Source: CAYNHQ01 sp964397255 (GTDB lineage: Bacteria; Bdellovibrionota_G; JALEGL01; DATDPG01). Taken from it: a stretch of DNA of 64,000 nt. This document shows, in pieces, positions 1 to 9,170 of the stretch (within the stretch, counting starts at the first letter, position 1; each line of letters starts with the position of its first letter). The position numbers were made by a program, and so were the translations under genes. The stretch lies in NCBI GenBank assembly GCA_964397255.1, contig CAYNHQ010000001.1, positions 485,156 through 549,155 on the forward strand, in the 5' to 3' direction. The notes beneath the pieces are model-generated. The model was not told the origin of the DNA and did no database searches. It saw nothing but the letters and a program-made list of their open reading frames with translations.

Positions 1-475
1 GAAAAAGTTCGGTTTGGGAAAGCAATTCAAGTTGGTTGAAAATGGTTTCAATGTCCACCGGTGTACAAACGAAATTCCCATCCTCCACTCTTCCAATAAA
101 AAGATTACTCCGATTCAGGTCGCTTATTCCTAAAAATACTGCAAGAGCCGAGAATCTGCCGATGTTTGCAAAATCTTGAATTGAAAGATCGCGGACGTAA
201 TCCACTTTCAGTGGGCGGACGTAGCCAACATAAAGTTGATTCTCGAACTCGAAATGAAGAAGAGGCAATGTTTGAAAAGGCATTTCCCGTCCAGCTTGTA
301 AAAAGAGGTTCTCCACGTGTTGTCGAAAATTGTTTTTGCTTAAAAGAAGACTTTCCCAAAAGAGAGTTCTTGGTTTATGGATTAAGCCATTTTTATGTAA
401 CGAAACCTGCTGCCCAAAGTTGTGAAGATCACCTAGAGAAAAAGCGCTATCCTGCTTGAAAGCCTCTTTCAGCAT
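1..475 (-). CDS. Partial LanM-like (DUF4135) lanthipeptide dehydratase domain, runs off left edge
   Basis: Read on the minus strand, this frame is open from about base 690 to base 1 and continues beyond the window. The translation carries the landmarks of the DUF4135 dehydratase domain of class II lanthipeptide synthetases, which phosphorylates and then eliminates Ser/Thr in a precursor peptide. These are GDLHNFG, then IHKPRTL (the YKPRSL-type ATP-binding lysine), then LGISDLNRSN (the GxTDxHxEN catalytic loop) and VDIETIF (the VDLETLF metal-binding motif). The start is uncertain: ATG at 475 is the only ATG, while a TTG at 637 would add about 54 residues. Either way the GDxH motif lies 15-70 residues from the start, whereas LanM proteins have roughly 200 residues there, so the N-terminus is short. 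It is divergent from cysD. The cyclase half cannot be seen. Confidence 0.65.
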   Translation of the reverse strand, partial: MLKEAFKQDSAFSLGDLHNFGQQVSLHKNGLIHKPRTLFWESLLLSKNNFRQHVENLFLQAGREMPFQTLPLLHFEFENQLYVGYVRPLKVDYVRDLSIQDFANIGRFSALAVFLGISDLNRSNLFIGRVEDGNFVCTPVDIETIFNQLELLSQTELF

Positions 476-636
476 ATAAGGATTCTCTCCATCACAAGGG
501 TCGCGCCCGGTTTTTTGATGACAAGATAAATTTCTAGCCTTGCGAAGATATAGTGTACTTACCGTTCGTGCAACATCGATTCTATTTAAGTATTCTTCCT
601 CGATCGAAAGCAGGATAAAATAACGTCGGATTCCCA

Positions 637-1521
637 ATGATGAACTTGGAGTCGGAATCGATTGAGATTCTAAGAGAGGTTACTGCGACCGCGGTAAAAC
701 CGGTCATGATGTACTCGATCGGCAAAGACTCGTCGGTTCTACTTCGGCTGGTCCAGAAGGCTTTTTATCCAGGCCGGATCCCGTTTCCTCTTTTGCACAT
801 CGATACCGGTTGGAAATTTCGGGAGATGATTACATTTCGTGACCGCGCCGCGAAGGAAGTAGGCTTCCGACTCATTACCCACACGAATCCGCGCGGCGCG
901 AGCGAAGGAATTACTCCATTCACGTATAGCTCTACTTTCTACACGGACGTCATGAAAACAGAGGCACTCAAACAGGCCCTGGATGCGCAAGGTTACGATT
1001 TTGTCATTGGAGGGGCTAGGCGAGACGAAGAAAAATCCCGCGCGAAAGAAAGAATTTTTTCGGTGCGCTCGGCGGGCCACCGTTGGGATCCAAAGTCGCA
1101 ACGACCTGAATTCTGGAACATCTACAATACGTTTATTAACAAAGGAGAAACGATTCGTGTATTTCCACTTTCCAATTGGACGGAGGCCGATATTTGGGAC
1201 TACATCCGAAAAGAAAACATTCCCATTGTTCCCCTCTATTTCGCACAGAAACGTCCGGTGGTTAAACGCTCGGGCCAATGGATCATGGTGGATGATTCAC
1301 GCATGCCTTTGGAGCCGGGAGAGAAGCCTGAAATAAAAGTCGTTCGGTTTCGGACGCTCGGTTGTTATCCGCTAACATCCGCGATCGAAAGTACAGCCAC
1401 CACGCTGGATGAAATTGTGGCCGAGACCTTGGGGGCGGTCACTTCAGAAAGATTGGGGCGTGTGATTGACCACGATGGGGCGGGTTCGATGGAGCGCAAG
1501 AAGCAGGAAGGGTATTTTTAG
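637..1521 (+). CDS. cysD: Sulfate adenylyltransferase subunit 2 (CysD)
   Basis: CysD forms adenosine 5'-phosphosulfate (APS) from sulfate and ATP in the cytoplasm, driven by the GTPase subunit CysN. The 294-residue length is normal for the family. The PP-loop motif SIGKDSSVLL lies near residue 27, followed by family blocks GGARRDEEKSRAKER and FPLSNWTEADIWDYI, and the C-terminus ends in the usual KKQEGYF. The first of two adjacent ATGs (637 and 640) is taken as start; either is possible. It is the first gene of cysD-cysNC-permease-cysQ. The next gene starts directly after its stop, which implies co-translation of the two subunits. Confidence 0.97.
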   Translation: MMNLESESIEILREVTATAVKPVMMYSIGKDSSVLLRLVQKAFYPGRIPFPLLHIDTGWKFREMITFRDRAAKEVGFRLITHTNPRGASEGITPFTYSSTFYTDVMKTEALKQALDAQGYDFVIGGARRDEEKSRAKERIFSVRSAGHRWDPKSQRPEFWNIYNTFINKGETIRVFPLSNWTEADIWDYIRKENIPIVPLYFAQKRPVVKRSGQWIMVDDSRMPLEPGEKPEIKVVRFRTLGCYPLTSAIESTATTLDEIVAETLGAVTSERLGRVIDHDGAGSMERKKQEGYF

Positions 1522-3348
1522 TTGGAAGTCTTACGTTTTATTACGTGTGGAAGCGTGGATGATGGAAAATCGACCCTCATCGGACGCCTGTTGTTCGAAA
1601 CGAAGTTGGTATTTCAGGATCAACTGGAAACTCTTAAGGTCGATTCAAAAAAATTTGGAACACAGGGAGATCAACTGGATTTTGCATTATTGGTAGACGG
1701 GCTCTCCGCCGAACGCGAACAGGGAATCACCATCGACGTTGCATACCGATTCTTTTCTACACCCAAACGTCGATTTATTGTGGCCGATACGCCCGGTCAC
1801 GAGCAATACACTCGAAACATGGCCACAGGAGCCTCTACCGCACAAGCCGCTGTGATCTTGGTGGATGTCCGAAAAGGCGTACTTATTCAAACCAAACGCC
1901 ACAGTCGTATCGCTTCTCTACTGGGAATCCCCCACGTGGTTTTAGCAGTTAACAAAATGGATCTTGTGGATGGGTCCGAATCCGCTTTCCGTGAGATTGA
2001 AACGAGCTACGAAAAATTTGTGAACCCTCTGGGTTTCAAGAGCGTCTCCGCTGTTCCACTTTCCGCGCTGTCGGGATCCAACATTGTAGAAAACGATCGC
2101 GTAAAAATGCCCTGGTACTCAGGTCAAACGTTGATGCAATGGCTGGAAACAGTTCCCACGCACGAAAAAGGCTCCACGAAATCTTTTGCAATGCCGGTTC
2201 AATGGGTGAATCGCCCCAACCAAGATTTTCGTGGATTTTCCGGCCGAATCGCCAGTGGAAAAATCAAAACCGGAGATGCAGTGCAGGTTTTGCCTTCCGG
2301 AGTTACGAGCCGCATAAAGGAGGTGATTACAGGGGGAGGTTCCCAATCTCATGCCTTGGAAGAAGAGTCCGTCACGCTCGTACTGGAAAACGAAGTGGAT
2401 GCGAGTCGTGGGGATGTCATTGCAGAACCGAATTTTCAAATTGAAGTGGCCGAGCAATTTAACGCAGATGTCGTCTGGATGACCCATCAAGCTCTTTTCC
2501 CCGGCCGCCTTTACAAATCTATCATTCACACGAAGAACGCGAGTGCAACGGTGACGGACATCAACTATCTCTTAGATGTCAACCGCGGGGCCAAACTCGC
2601 CGCAAAGAAACTTGAACTAAACGAAATTGCCTCCGTAAACGTAAGTTTCGATCGGCCCATTCCTTTTACACCCTATTCCGTGAACTGGCGCCTAGGATCA
2701 TTTATTTTGATCGATAAGTTTTCGAACGAAACGGTCGGGGCAGGTATGCTTCGATATGCGTTACGACGATCGTCAAATATTCACTGGCAGGCGTTGGAGA
2801 TTACCCAGAAGGCTCGTTCCAAAATCAAACATCAAAAGGCCTGCTGCCTTTGGTTAACCGGTCTGTCAGGTTCTGGAAAGTCTACGGTCGCGAATTTTCT
2901 CGAGAAACGCCTGCACTCCGAAGGCCGCCATACGTATATTCTGGATGGCGACAACGTGCGACATGGCTTGAATCGAGACCTGGGTTTTACGGCGGCAGAT
3001 CGTGTGGAAAACATACGCCGCATTGCCGAGGTCGCTAGGTTAATGGTGGATGCAGGCCTCATTGTCATCGTGGCATTTATTTCACCGTTCCGAGAGGAGC
3101 GCCGGATGGCCAGAGAGCTATTTTCAAAAGGCGAATTTTTAGAGGTGTTTGTGGATACTCCCTTGGAAGAGTGCGAACGCCGAGATAAGAAAGGACTTTA
3201 CGTTAAGGCGCGGCGCGGCGAACTTAAGAATTTCACGGGAATCGACAGCCCTTACGAAGTACCCGAAGCGCCGGAGATTCACCTTCGCACTTCGCTTTTA
3301 AGTGTTGAGAAATGTGTGGCCGAAATATTGGAGAAACTGGAGACCTAG
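1522..3348 (+). CDS. cysNC: Bifunctional CysN GTPase / CysC APS kinase (NodQ type)
   Basis: The N-terminal part is the EF-Tu-like GTPase subunit of sulfate adenylyltransferase: P-loop GSVDDGKST near residue 10, DTPGHEQY near residue 90 and NKMD near residue 147, followed by translation-factor beta-barrel domains. From about residue 440 it becomes APS kinase with a second P-loop, GLSGSGKST, and the DGDNVRHGLNRDLGF block. With CysD it converts sulfate to APS and then to the sulfate donor PAPS. The fusion is of the NodQ type. The start is a TTG immediately after the cysD stop, and no nearby ATG would keep the P-loop. It overlaps the next start by one base. Confidence 0.96.
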   Translation: MEVLRFITCGSVDDGKSTLIGRLLFETKLVFQDQLETLKVDSKKFGTQGDQLDFALLVDGLSAEREQGITIDVAYRFFSTPKRRFIVADTPGHEQYTRNMATGASTAQAAVILVDVRKGVLIQTKRHSRIASLLGIPHVVLAVNKMDLVDGSESAFREIETSYEKFVNPLGFKSVSAVPLSALSGSNIVENDRVKMPWYSGQTLMQWLETVPTHEKGSTKSFAMPVQWVNRPNQDFRGFSGRIASGKIKTGDAVQVLPSGVTSRIKEVITGGGSQSHALEEESVTLVLENEVDASRGDVIAEPNFQIEVAEQFNADVVWMTHQALFPGRLYKSIIHTKNASATVTDINYLLDVNRGAKLAAKKLELNEIASVNVSFDRPIPFTPYSVNWRLGSFILIDKFSNETVGAGMLRYALRRSSNIHWQALEITQKARSKIKHQKACCLWLTGLSGSGKSTVANFLEKRLHSEGRHTYILDGDNVRHGLNRDLGFTAADRVENIRRIAEVARLMVDAGLIVIVAFISPFREERRMARELFSKGEFLEVFVDTPLEECERRDKKGLYVKARRGELKNFTGIDSPYEVPEAPEIHLRTSLLSVEKCVAEILEKLET

Positions 3349-4139
3349 TGGATCCGAACCTGATAAGTGCGGGGGCCGTCATAGGTTTTTTTGTAGGATT
3401 GACTGGGATGGGCGGAGGATCAATGATGACTCCGCTACTTATTTTGATGTTCGGTGTGTCTCCGGCACTCGCAGTGGGCACGGATCTCTGGTTTGCCGCA
3501 ATCACAAAACTCTTCGCTTCGCGTGTTTATCATGGCCACGGGCTTATCGACTGGAAAATCGCCCGTAAACTATGGACCGGTAGCCTTACAGGATGTTTGG
3601 TTACCACCATTTTCATGAGTCTCTATTCTGTGACGAATGAGGTGGTTGGGTTTCTTAAGGTTTCCATTTCGATCGCAGTGATGATTACCGCAGTGGGTTT
3701 GATTTTTCGGAAGTCACTGCACGAATTAGGCACGCGTAAGGAGATAGGCAATGAAAAGCGATTTAAGTCATTTCAAGGGCCGCTAACCATCGTAACGGGG
3801 TTCATATTAGGCGTGCTTGTAACGCTAACTTCCGTGGGTGCAGGAGTGTTAGGGACGGTCTTTCTTACGTATTTATACCCGATTCGTTTGAGCACCCCTC
3901 GATTGGTCGCCACTGAGGTCATCCATGCAATCCCGCTTGCTGCGTTTGCCGGAATCGGAAGTCTGGTCATCGGAAATGTAAATGTTCACCTTTTGAAAAA
4001 TTTGCTTACGGGATCCATTCCCACTGTGATTTTGGGGGCCTATCTATCTTCGCGCCTTCCTCATGGTATGGTGAGAATTATTTTAGCCATCGTTCTGCTT
4101 TCCATGGGAGTAAAATTATTCTGGGCAGCAGTAGCGTGA
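3348..4139 (+). CDS. TauE/SafE (TSUP) family permease, probable sulfate or sulfur-anion transporter
   Basis: A polytopic inner-membrane protein of about 263 residues. It shows the duplicated TSUP signature: GLTGMGGGSMMTPLL in the first helix pair, and a second glycine-rich copy, LVTLTSVGAGVLGT, halfway through. TSUP proteins move small anions such as sulfite, sulfate or organosulfonates. Its place between cysNC and cysQ suggests sulfate uptake for PAPS synthesis, which is inference. A GTG at 3348 overlaps the cysNC stop as TAGTG and gives a sensible N-terminus, MDPNLISAG. An upstream ATG at 3312 would overlap cysNC by 37 bases and is less likely. Its own stop overlaps the cysQ start. Confidence 0.88.
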   Translation: MDPNLISAGAVIGFFVGLTGMGGGSMMTPLLILMFGVSPALAVGTDLWFAAITKLFASRVYHGHGLIDWKIARKLWTGSLTGCLVTTIFMSLYSVTNEVVGFLKVSISIAVMITAVGLIFRKSLHELGTRKEIGNEKRFKSFQGPLTIVTGFILGVLVTLTSVGAGVLGTVFLTYLYPIRLSTPRLVATEVIHAIPLAAFAGIGSLVIGNVNVHLLKNLLTGSIPTVILGAYLSSRLPHGMVRIILAIVLLSMGVKLFWAAVA

Positions 4140-4933
4140 AAATAGATTCGCGCGAACTCGAACAACTTACTCAAATATCTCGGGAAGCTGGCCGGGCTAT
4201 TATGGAAGTGTATGGTACTGATTTCCAGTCTTGGAAAAAGTCTGACCAGTCTCCTCTTACCCAGGCTGACTTACGTGCTGATGAGATCATTCGGTCAGGT
4301 TTAAACAAAACCTTTCCCGGTGCGTTTGTTTTGTCTGAAGAATCAGCAACCCAAGCGCCCGCAAATACCGAAACTTATTTTTTGGTGGATCCTTTGGATG
4401 GAACAAAGGAGTTTGTAAAACGTAACGGTGAATTTACCGTAAACATTGCGCTCATTCATCAAGAGAAAGTAGTTGGAGGGGTGATTTTTGCCCCGGCATT
4501 GAACGAATTATATTGCGCGGCGACCGACATCGGCTCCTGGAAACTCTTGTCAGGAGGAAAATTTAAATTAACCGTAATGCCATTTAAGAAAGACAGACCC
4601 ATACGAGTGATTGGCAGCCGTTCACACGAAAATAAGGAATTGAGTCATTGGCTCAAACAACTTCCACAGCCACATACCTATGTTATCTCGGGAAGTTCCT
4701 TAAAGTTTTGTCGTATCGCTGAGGGCCTGGCTGACATTTACCCAAGGCTCGGACCTACAAACCAATGGGATACGGCGGCCGGTCAATGTATTCTGGAGGT
4801 TGCCGGGGGAAGAGTTCTCGACCCTTCAGGGAATCCAATGTGCTACGGATTGAATCATCCTATTTTGAATTCGAAATTCACGGCCATTGGGGATCATGAA
4901 TTACGTAACCTGATTTTTTCCAACCGTTCATAG
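4136..4933 (+). CDS. cysQ: 3'(2'),5'-bisphosphate nucleotidase CysQ
   Basis: CysQ is a Mg-dependent phosphatase of the inositol monophosphatase fold. It converts PAP, the by-product of PAPS use, to AMP. At 265 residues it is full length. The metal-binding motifs are present: EES near residue 63, DPLDGTKEF near residue 83 and the C-terminal WDTAAGQCILEVAGG block. The start is a GTG that shares four bases (GTGA) with the permease stop, so translation is coupled. PAPS is made and PAP removed in one operon, but no PAPS reductase (cysH) is in view. The operon could therefore feed sulfation as well as, or instead of, cysteine synthesis. Confidence 0.93.
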   Translation: MKIDSRELEQLTQISREAGRAIMEVYGTDFQSWKKSDQSPLTQADLRADEIIRSGLNKTFPGAFVLSEESATQAPANTETYFLVDPLDGTKEFVKRNGEFTVNIALIHQEKVVGGVIFAPALNELYCAATDIGSWKLLSGGKFKLTVMPFKKDRPIRVIGSRSHENKELSHWLKQLPQPHTYVISGSSLKFCRIAEGLADIYPRLGPTNQWDTAAGQCILEVAGGRVLDPSGNPMCYGLNHPILNSKFTAIGDHELRNLIFSNRS

Positions 4934-4996
4934 GGCGCTCTCTATCTAGCATAAACGGCGTCCAACCTATCAGTTCATGGACGAACCCGTTCAGGT

Positions 4997-5854
4997 CTAC
5001 TTACTGGGTCGAAAGTGCTTAGAGACAAATGCGATTGGATTACCGTAAAAAAGATCGAGATTTTTATAAATCTTTTCTTCCCTCCAGTCCCACCATTTGA
5101 TGGCGAGAAGTTTTTTTACGATGGTTTTTGGAAAACGAAAACGAATCACACGGGCTGGATTCCCTCCTACAAGAGCGTAGTCCGGGACATCAGACACCAC
5201 ATTGCTGTTCGCAGATATAATCGCCCCATTCCCTATGGTAATTTTCCCTATAATCGATGCTCCCGTGCCGATCCAGACATCATTTTTAACGATGATTTTT
5301 CCCGGGTCAGATCCGAGATTGTACCGTCTTATCATCGAGAGTTTCAGTTTATCGCGTTGCTCAACATTTTCATAAAGTGGAAACGTAGTAACACAGTGAG
5401 TGTTATGGTTCGATGAGGGCAAAAAGAATTGTACGCAGTCAGCGATCGAACAATATTTCCCTATTTCGACTCTTTCCTGCCCATAAGAGTTCATACTTGG
5501 ATTCCTATAAACAAGCATTTCTCTCCTCGTCCACAACACGGATTTCGGGGGCGGGCTGTAGGAATGAGCGCCATAAAACCAAGGGGCCATCGAGAGAATG
5601 CGGAACGAAACCAGCTGACGGATCCCTGACAAGAATTCATTTCGCGAAATTTTAAGGGATCTCTTTCGCTTTTTTTGAATGCTCGCGAAAGCTTCTTCAA
5701 GCGTTCTGGGTTGATCAAATATGCTTACGATCTCTGCAAGGCCTTTTGGAATCAACACCCGGATGCCCCATACAACGTGGCAGATCACCGACCCGCCCTT
5801 TGCGCGCCTGAGCCGAACCCCGTCGGCTATCGAATATTTTGAATTCCACTCCAT
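4997..5854 (-). CDS. PqqD-like domain fused to CatB-type hexapeptide acetyltransferase
   Basis: Residues 1 to about 90 resemble a PqqD/RiPP-recognition-type winged helix: SIADGVRLRRAKGG, then a PKGLAEIVSIFDQPRTLEEA stretch and a terminal helix near SGIRQLVSFRIL. From about residue 120 the protein is a left-handed beta-helix acyltransferase of the xenobiotic acetyltransferase (CatB) type, with KYCSIADCV, the histidine in SSNHNTH, WIGTGASIIG and the ending VGGNPARVIRFRF. Such enzymes transfer acetyl from acetyl-CoA to a sugar or amino group. The fused domain suggests a leader- or carrier-bound substrate, which is inference. It lies 34 bases downstream of another PqqD-like fusion on the same strand, and the two form an operon. 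Confidence 0.8.
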   Translation of the reverse strand: MEWNSKYSIADGVRLRRAKGGSVICHVVWGIRVLIPKGLAEIVSIFDQPRTLEEAFASIQKKRKRSLKISRNEFLSGIRQLVSFRILSMAPWFYGAHSYSPPPKSVLWTRREMLVYRNPSMNSYGQERVEIGKYCSIADCVQFFLPSSNHNTHCVTTFPLYENVEQRDKLKLSMIRRYNLGSDPGKIIVKNDVWIGTGASIIGKITIGNGAIISANSNVVSDVPDYALVGGNPARVIRFRFPKTIVKKLLAIKWWDWREEKIYKNLDLFYGNPIAFVSKHFRPSK

Positions 5855-5888
5855 AGTAAAAATATTACGTCAGTTCCCTAAAGGACGG

Positions 5889-6896
5889 TCATGATTTTAC
5901 GAGTTCCCAAAGCCTTTCATAATGCCCATTTTTCTTCAATTTTCTTGAATGCTTTACTGCTGCTTCGATGAAGTTCTTATACGCCTGACTCTTGTAAATA
6001 CGGATTCCCCGGACTTTCTCTTCTAACTCCTTAGTAATGTTGAAGAATCGAGGCCGGGCTTGAATCCCTTGTTTTTCCAAATGCTTCAGTCTCTGGGTGA
6101 TAGCCCGTGGATACCGCTGTGAATAAGGGAGCTCCTCGTAAAAAACGATTTCAACATTATTCAACATTCGGGGATTTTTACGCAGGATACGCAATACCGC
6201 CAGGTTAGTTGTGGTGTGCTCTATGTGGTCGCCGACCCCAAGAGGGACAAACAAAACATTTGGTTTCAATTTTCGTATGTAGGATTCGATTACCTTCTGA
6301 AATCGCGCCACTTTCTGAGGTGATGGAGGAAGCCACAATTTCTTCATGGCCTCTTTCTTGGTGTGACGAGCACTGGTTTGAGCGATTAACAACTGCTCTC
6401 TAAGGTTGCCTCGATGGATTTTAGCTCCCAGCGACATCGCGTAAATGTCATCCTCCAGATTTCGTATTTTGGAGGTCCGCGAGGAACTTCCGGAAAGCAT
6501 AGGCAGGACTGAAAATATCGACCTAGAAGCAAGGGTTAAAATATGAACTTCCGCGGTTCCCTTGCTTTTGAGGATCAGGCCACCGATCGAAACCGCAATG
6601 TCATCCTGGTGGGGCGAAAGCATGAGCCACCTGCGCCGCTTTTTTGATCCGATAAAATATTTTGGGATCCTGTTCCAAGTCAATATTCCGGAGCGATTTG
6701 CGGTTTCTACGATTTCCTCAGCATCAGACGAAATCTTCTTAAGCGATGTAAGTGAACGCCTGCCATCGCAGGCTCGCAGAACAGCCGCGGCCTCCGGAGC
6801 CACCATTTTTGACCAAAACTTCCTGGACATAAAAAAAAGGGTGTTGTCACTTAGCTTGAAATGGGGAAGTAAAATCGGAAACGATCGACGTGGCAT
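5889..6896 (-). CDS. PqqD-like domain fused to PIG-L (GlcNAc-PI de-N-acetylase family) deacetylase
   Basis: The first 75 residues are a short PqqD-like winged helix (PEAAAVLRACDGRRSLTSL). After it comes a PIG-L metallohydrolase domain with the zinc motif PHQDDIAVSIGG (family AHPDDE) near residue 93 and the second motif VPLGVGDHIEHTTTNLAV near residue 218. PIG-L proteins remove acetyl from N-acetylglucosaminyl groups, as in bacillithiol, mycothiol and some glycopeptide pathways. Placed just before a PqqD-acetyltransferase fusion, it could free an amino group that the neighbour then acylates. It is divergent from the GNAT gene at 6974. The exact substrate cannot be told from sequence. Confidence 0.82.
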   Translation of the reverse strand: MPRRSFPILLPHFKLSDNTLFFMSRKFWSKMVAPEAAAVLRACDGRRSLTSLKKISSDAEEIVETANRSGILTWNRIPKYFIGSKKRRRWLMLSPHQDDIAVSIGGLILKSKGTAEVHILTLASRSIFSVLPMLSGSSSRTSKIRNLEDDIYAMSLGAKIHRGNLREQLLIAQTSARHTKKEAMKKLWLPPSPQKVARFQKVIESYIRKLKPNVLFVPLGVGDHIEHTTTNLAVLRILRKNPRMLNNVEIVFYEELPYSQRYPRAITQRLKHLEKQGIQARPRFFNITKELEEKVRGIRIYKSQAYKNFIEAAVKHSRKLKKNGHYERLWELVKS

Positions 6897-6973
6897 TTTT
6901 CGAGGTATTAATTACCTGTCAAAACATCTTTTGCGTATAGTAAAAATTTGTAAAGCAAGGAAAGGATAATCGG

Positions 6974-7981
6974 TTGTACAAGAAAATTCGCACCATTCAA
7001 CTTAAAACAGGTGAAAATGCCGAGTTGGGCCTCATTACGACGCCAGATCCGAGTTACGCCAAGGGAATTCTGAATTTCTATACGCCGGAGGCCATCGTAA
7101 AAGAATGGGGTAACCCAATAGACGATTGGCGACTTCAACATGTGGCCTGGTTTTCATTGCGTAGTTTGGCTTCAAAATTGGACAAACTTGATACATATTT
7201 TTACACATTGAAAGTTCAAAAAAAAATTGTAGGAAAGGTCATGTTGGCAAGCTATGCCGAGTGCGCTGTCGCGGGAAATATGATTACGCTAAATGATTAT
7301 CGTGGGAAAGGTGTTCAATCTATTTTGCTGGGCAAGCTTATGGAAGACTTTCGCTCCAAGGGGGGAATGATCATCGGAGCAGCGGCCCCAGAAAAAGGCT
7401 CTCATCATGCTGGCCTTCATGAAGGCTTTAAGGCTGATGGAGCTCTGATGGTATATGAATCGGAGCCGGACATCCCCGCCAAATTATATCAGCCGGGACC
7501 GATAAAAGTTCGTCCGGTGAAATGGCACGATTATCCGACAGTAGTGGTGTTTTATCTTCAGACGGGAAATTTTTATTTGAGAAATTTCTTTTTCGATATT
7601 TATGAAGGTGGATATATGGAACACACCTTTCTCAAATTGAAGCTGATGGTGGAAAAGAAATTAGCTGTTTGCCATGTGATGGAAACAAAAACCAAAGCCA
7701 TAGCCGGATTCGCTACGTTGATTGCCGATCCGAAATGGAAATTTGATAATTGGATCTTTGATGTCGATGCCCATCCTAATTTTGAGGATCAAATGGAGAA
7801 ACTTATTTGCTCTTTCTCGTTTCCTTCAGGCAAGACACAATGTTATGTGGATTCGGAATCGAAGAAAAAGATATCGGCATTGGAAAAGAGCGAATTTAGA
7901 TATGAAGCGACGTTCAAACGCCAAGTCCGTAAGACCGGCCGATGGATGGACGTACTTATTTATTCCAAGCAACCCCGTTAG
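6974..7981 (+). CDS. GNAT-family N-acetyltransferase, probable double-domain form
   Basis: A 335-residue protein whose N-terminal half has a GNAT acetyl-CoA loop (DYRGKGVQSILLGKL, near residues 113-127) after beta-strands ending YAECAVAGNMITLN. The C-terminal half has the general strand pattern of a second, degenerate GNAT fold with no clear pyrophosphate loop. The start is a TTG preceded 9 bases upstream by AAGGAAAGGA, a good ribosome binding site; no ATG fits better. It is divergent from the PIG-L fusion, and its end overlaps the convergent GT4 gene by 26 bases. It probably acetylates a product of the surrounding pathway, but the substrate is unknown. Confidence 0.7.
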   Translation: MYKKIRTIQLKTGENAELGLITTPDPSYAKGILNFYTPEAIVKEWGNPIDDWRLQHVAWFSLRSLASKLDKLDTYFYTLKVQKKIVGKVMLASYAECAVAGNMITLNDYRGKGVQSILLGKLMEDFRSKGGMIIGAAAPEKGSHHAGLHEGFKADGALMVYESEPDIPAKLYQPGPIKVRPVKWHDYPTVVVFYLQTGNFYLRNFFFDIYEGGYMEHTFLKLKLMVEKKLAVCHVMETKTKAIAGFATLIADPKWKFDNWIFDVDAHPNFEDQMEKLICSFSFPSGKTQCYVDSESKKKISALEKSEFRYEATFKRQVRKTGRWMDVLIYSKQPR

Positions 7982-9170
7982 AGACGATCCGCTCCAAATT
8001 TTTTATGTGGGTTTGAACGGAGTCCTCCATTTTTTTTGCAAATTGCTTTGCCCATATTTCCGACCGTCGACATGCTTTTTGGTAACTCTTGCGATCTTCC
8101 ATTAAATCCGTAATCACAGTGATATATTGCATCAATAAATCTTTGTGCAGGGATGCACTGTAATAAAATCGTTCAGGCCTAGGTTTTGGAATTCTCATTT
8201 CCATTACTACTCCACCTTTTCCAATCACTTCGGGCAATCCGCCGACTCGGTTCCCTAGAACAGGAATGCCATTTAAAAGACCCTCCAAAGCGACACGACC
8301 AAATCCCTCTTCACATAAGGTTGGCACCAAAAGGATTTTAGTTTTCGCATAATACTTTTTCATATCTTGGGTCGAGGGCCATATTTCGATATTTGGAAGA
8401 TTGAATGACAAGCCAAAATTCGACCAATCAAAAGAAAGATCATTTTTTACAATCGCGAATTTATAGTCGGGCAGCAACTTGGCTAATGCCAAAAATAGAA
8501 TCGCTCCCTTTCTGGGTTGATCGTTGACTTGAAGAATAAATTTTCTTGTGGATTTTCTTTCGTGGACCATCGATTTCTTGTCGACTGGGCAATACGCGAT
8601 GTCGCAAATCAATCCCAATTTTTCCCGAACGTACTGGGCAACGAAATGGCTATTAGCGGTACAGTAAGAAGGGCCATAGGCCTTTAAGAGGCTTGGAATA
8701 TCGTCATCTTCATCAAAGCCATCGACCGCCATAAAAGAAACATGTGCAGGTATCTTTATTTGATGTGCTGCGATCAGCGTTAATACATCGGCAAATGAAG
8801 TGGAAACCACATCGGGTTTTTCGTTTTGAATAATCTGCCTTAGAGCTTTGAGCGTAGATTGAACATTGAGAGAGTTTATGGATCCCAATGCGAATTCACT
8901 TACCGCACTAACGGGGTCTTCCTTTATGAGCTTAATTGTAATAGGTACTTTTTTGTCGAATGTCTTAAATGTAGTTACATTCAATTGTTGCATTCGATAA
9001 CCAAGAGATTTAAGCAAGCGTAGATCGAAATCATCTGCACGCTCGACACCATAAAGAGAGCAATCATGACCTGCTTTGCGGAAGAATTCCGCATACGTCA
9101 GAAAATCCATAATCATCCCATCTTTTCTTCCCCGGAAGTTATGGTAGTGCGACAAAATTAGGATCTTCAT
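7956..9170 (-). CDS. GT4-family (GT-B fold) glycosyltransferase
   Basis: A 404-residue retaining glycosyltransferase of the GT4 type, cytoplasmic or membrane-peripheral. The N-terminal acceptor domain starts MKILILSHYHNFRGR. The C-terminal donor domain has ILQVNDQPRKG and the EGFGRVALEGLLNGIPVLG ... GGLPEVIG block, with the E-x7-E motif that holds the sugar nucleotide. It stands alone on its strand between the GNAT gene and the lipoprotein gene. Its place in the AT-rich cluster with a GT2, a deacetylase and an acetyltransferase suggests assembly of an oligosaccharide or a glycosylated peptide. Donor and acceptor cannot be predicted. Confidence 0.88.
   Translation of the reverse strand: MKILILSHYHNFRGRKDGMIMDFLTYAEFFRKAGHDCSLYGVERADDFDLRLLKSLGYRMQQLNVTTFKTFDKKVPITIKLIKEDPVSAVSEFALGSINSLNVQSTLKALRQIIQNEKPDVVSTSFADVLTLIAAHQIKIPAHVSFMAVDGFDEDDDIPSLLKAYGPSYCTANSHFVAQYVREKLGLICDIAYCPVDKKSMVHERKSTRKFILQVNDQPRKGAILFLALAKLLPDYKFAIVKNDLSFDWSNFGLSFNLPNIEIWPSTQDMKKYYAKTKILLVPTLCEEGFGRVALEGLLNGIPVLGNRVGGLPEVIGKGGVVMEMRIPKPRPERFYYSASLHKDLLMQYITVITDLMEDRKSYQKACRRSEIWAKQFAKKMEDSVQTHIKNLERIVSNGVAWNK

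Noticed and set aside
105..459. Short open frames at 105-359 (minus) and 166-459 (plus)
   Set aside because: They overlap the LanM-like frame that runs off the edge. Only that frame shows family motifs, so the others are shadows.
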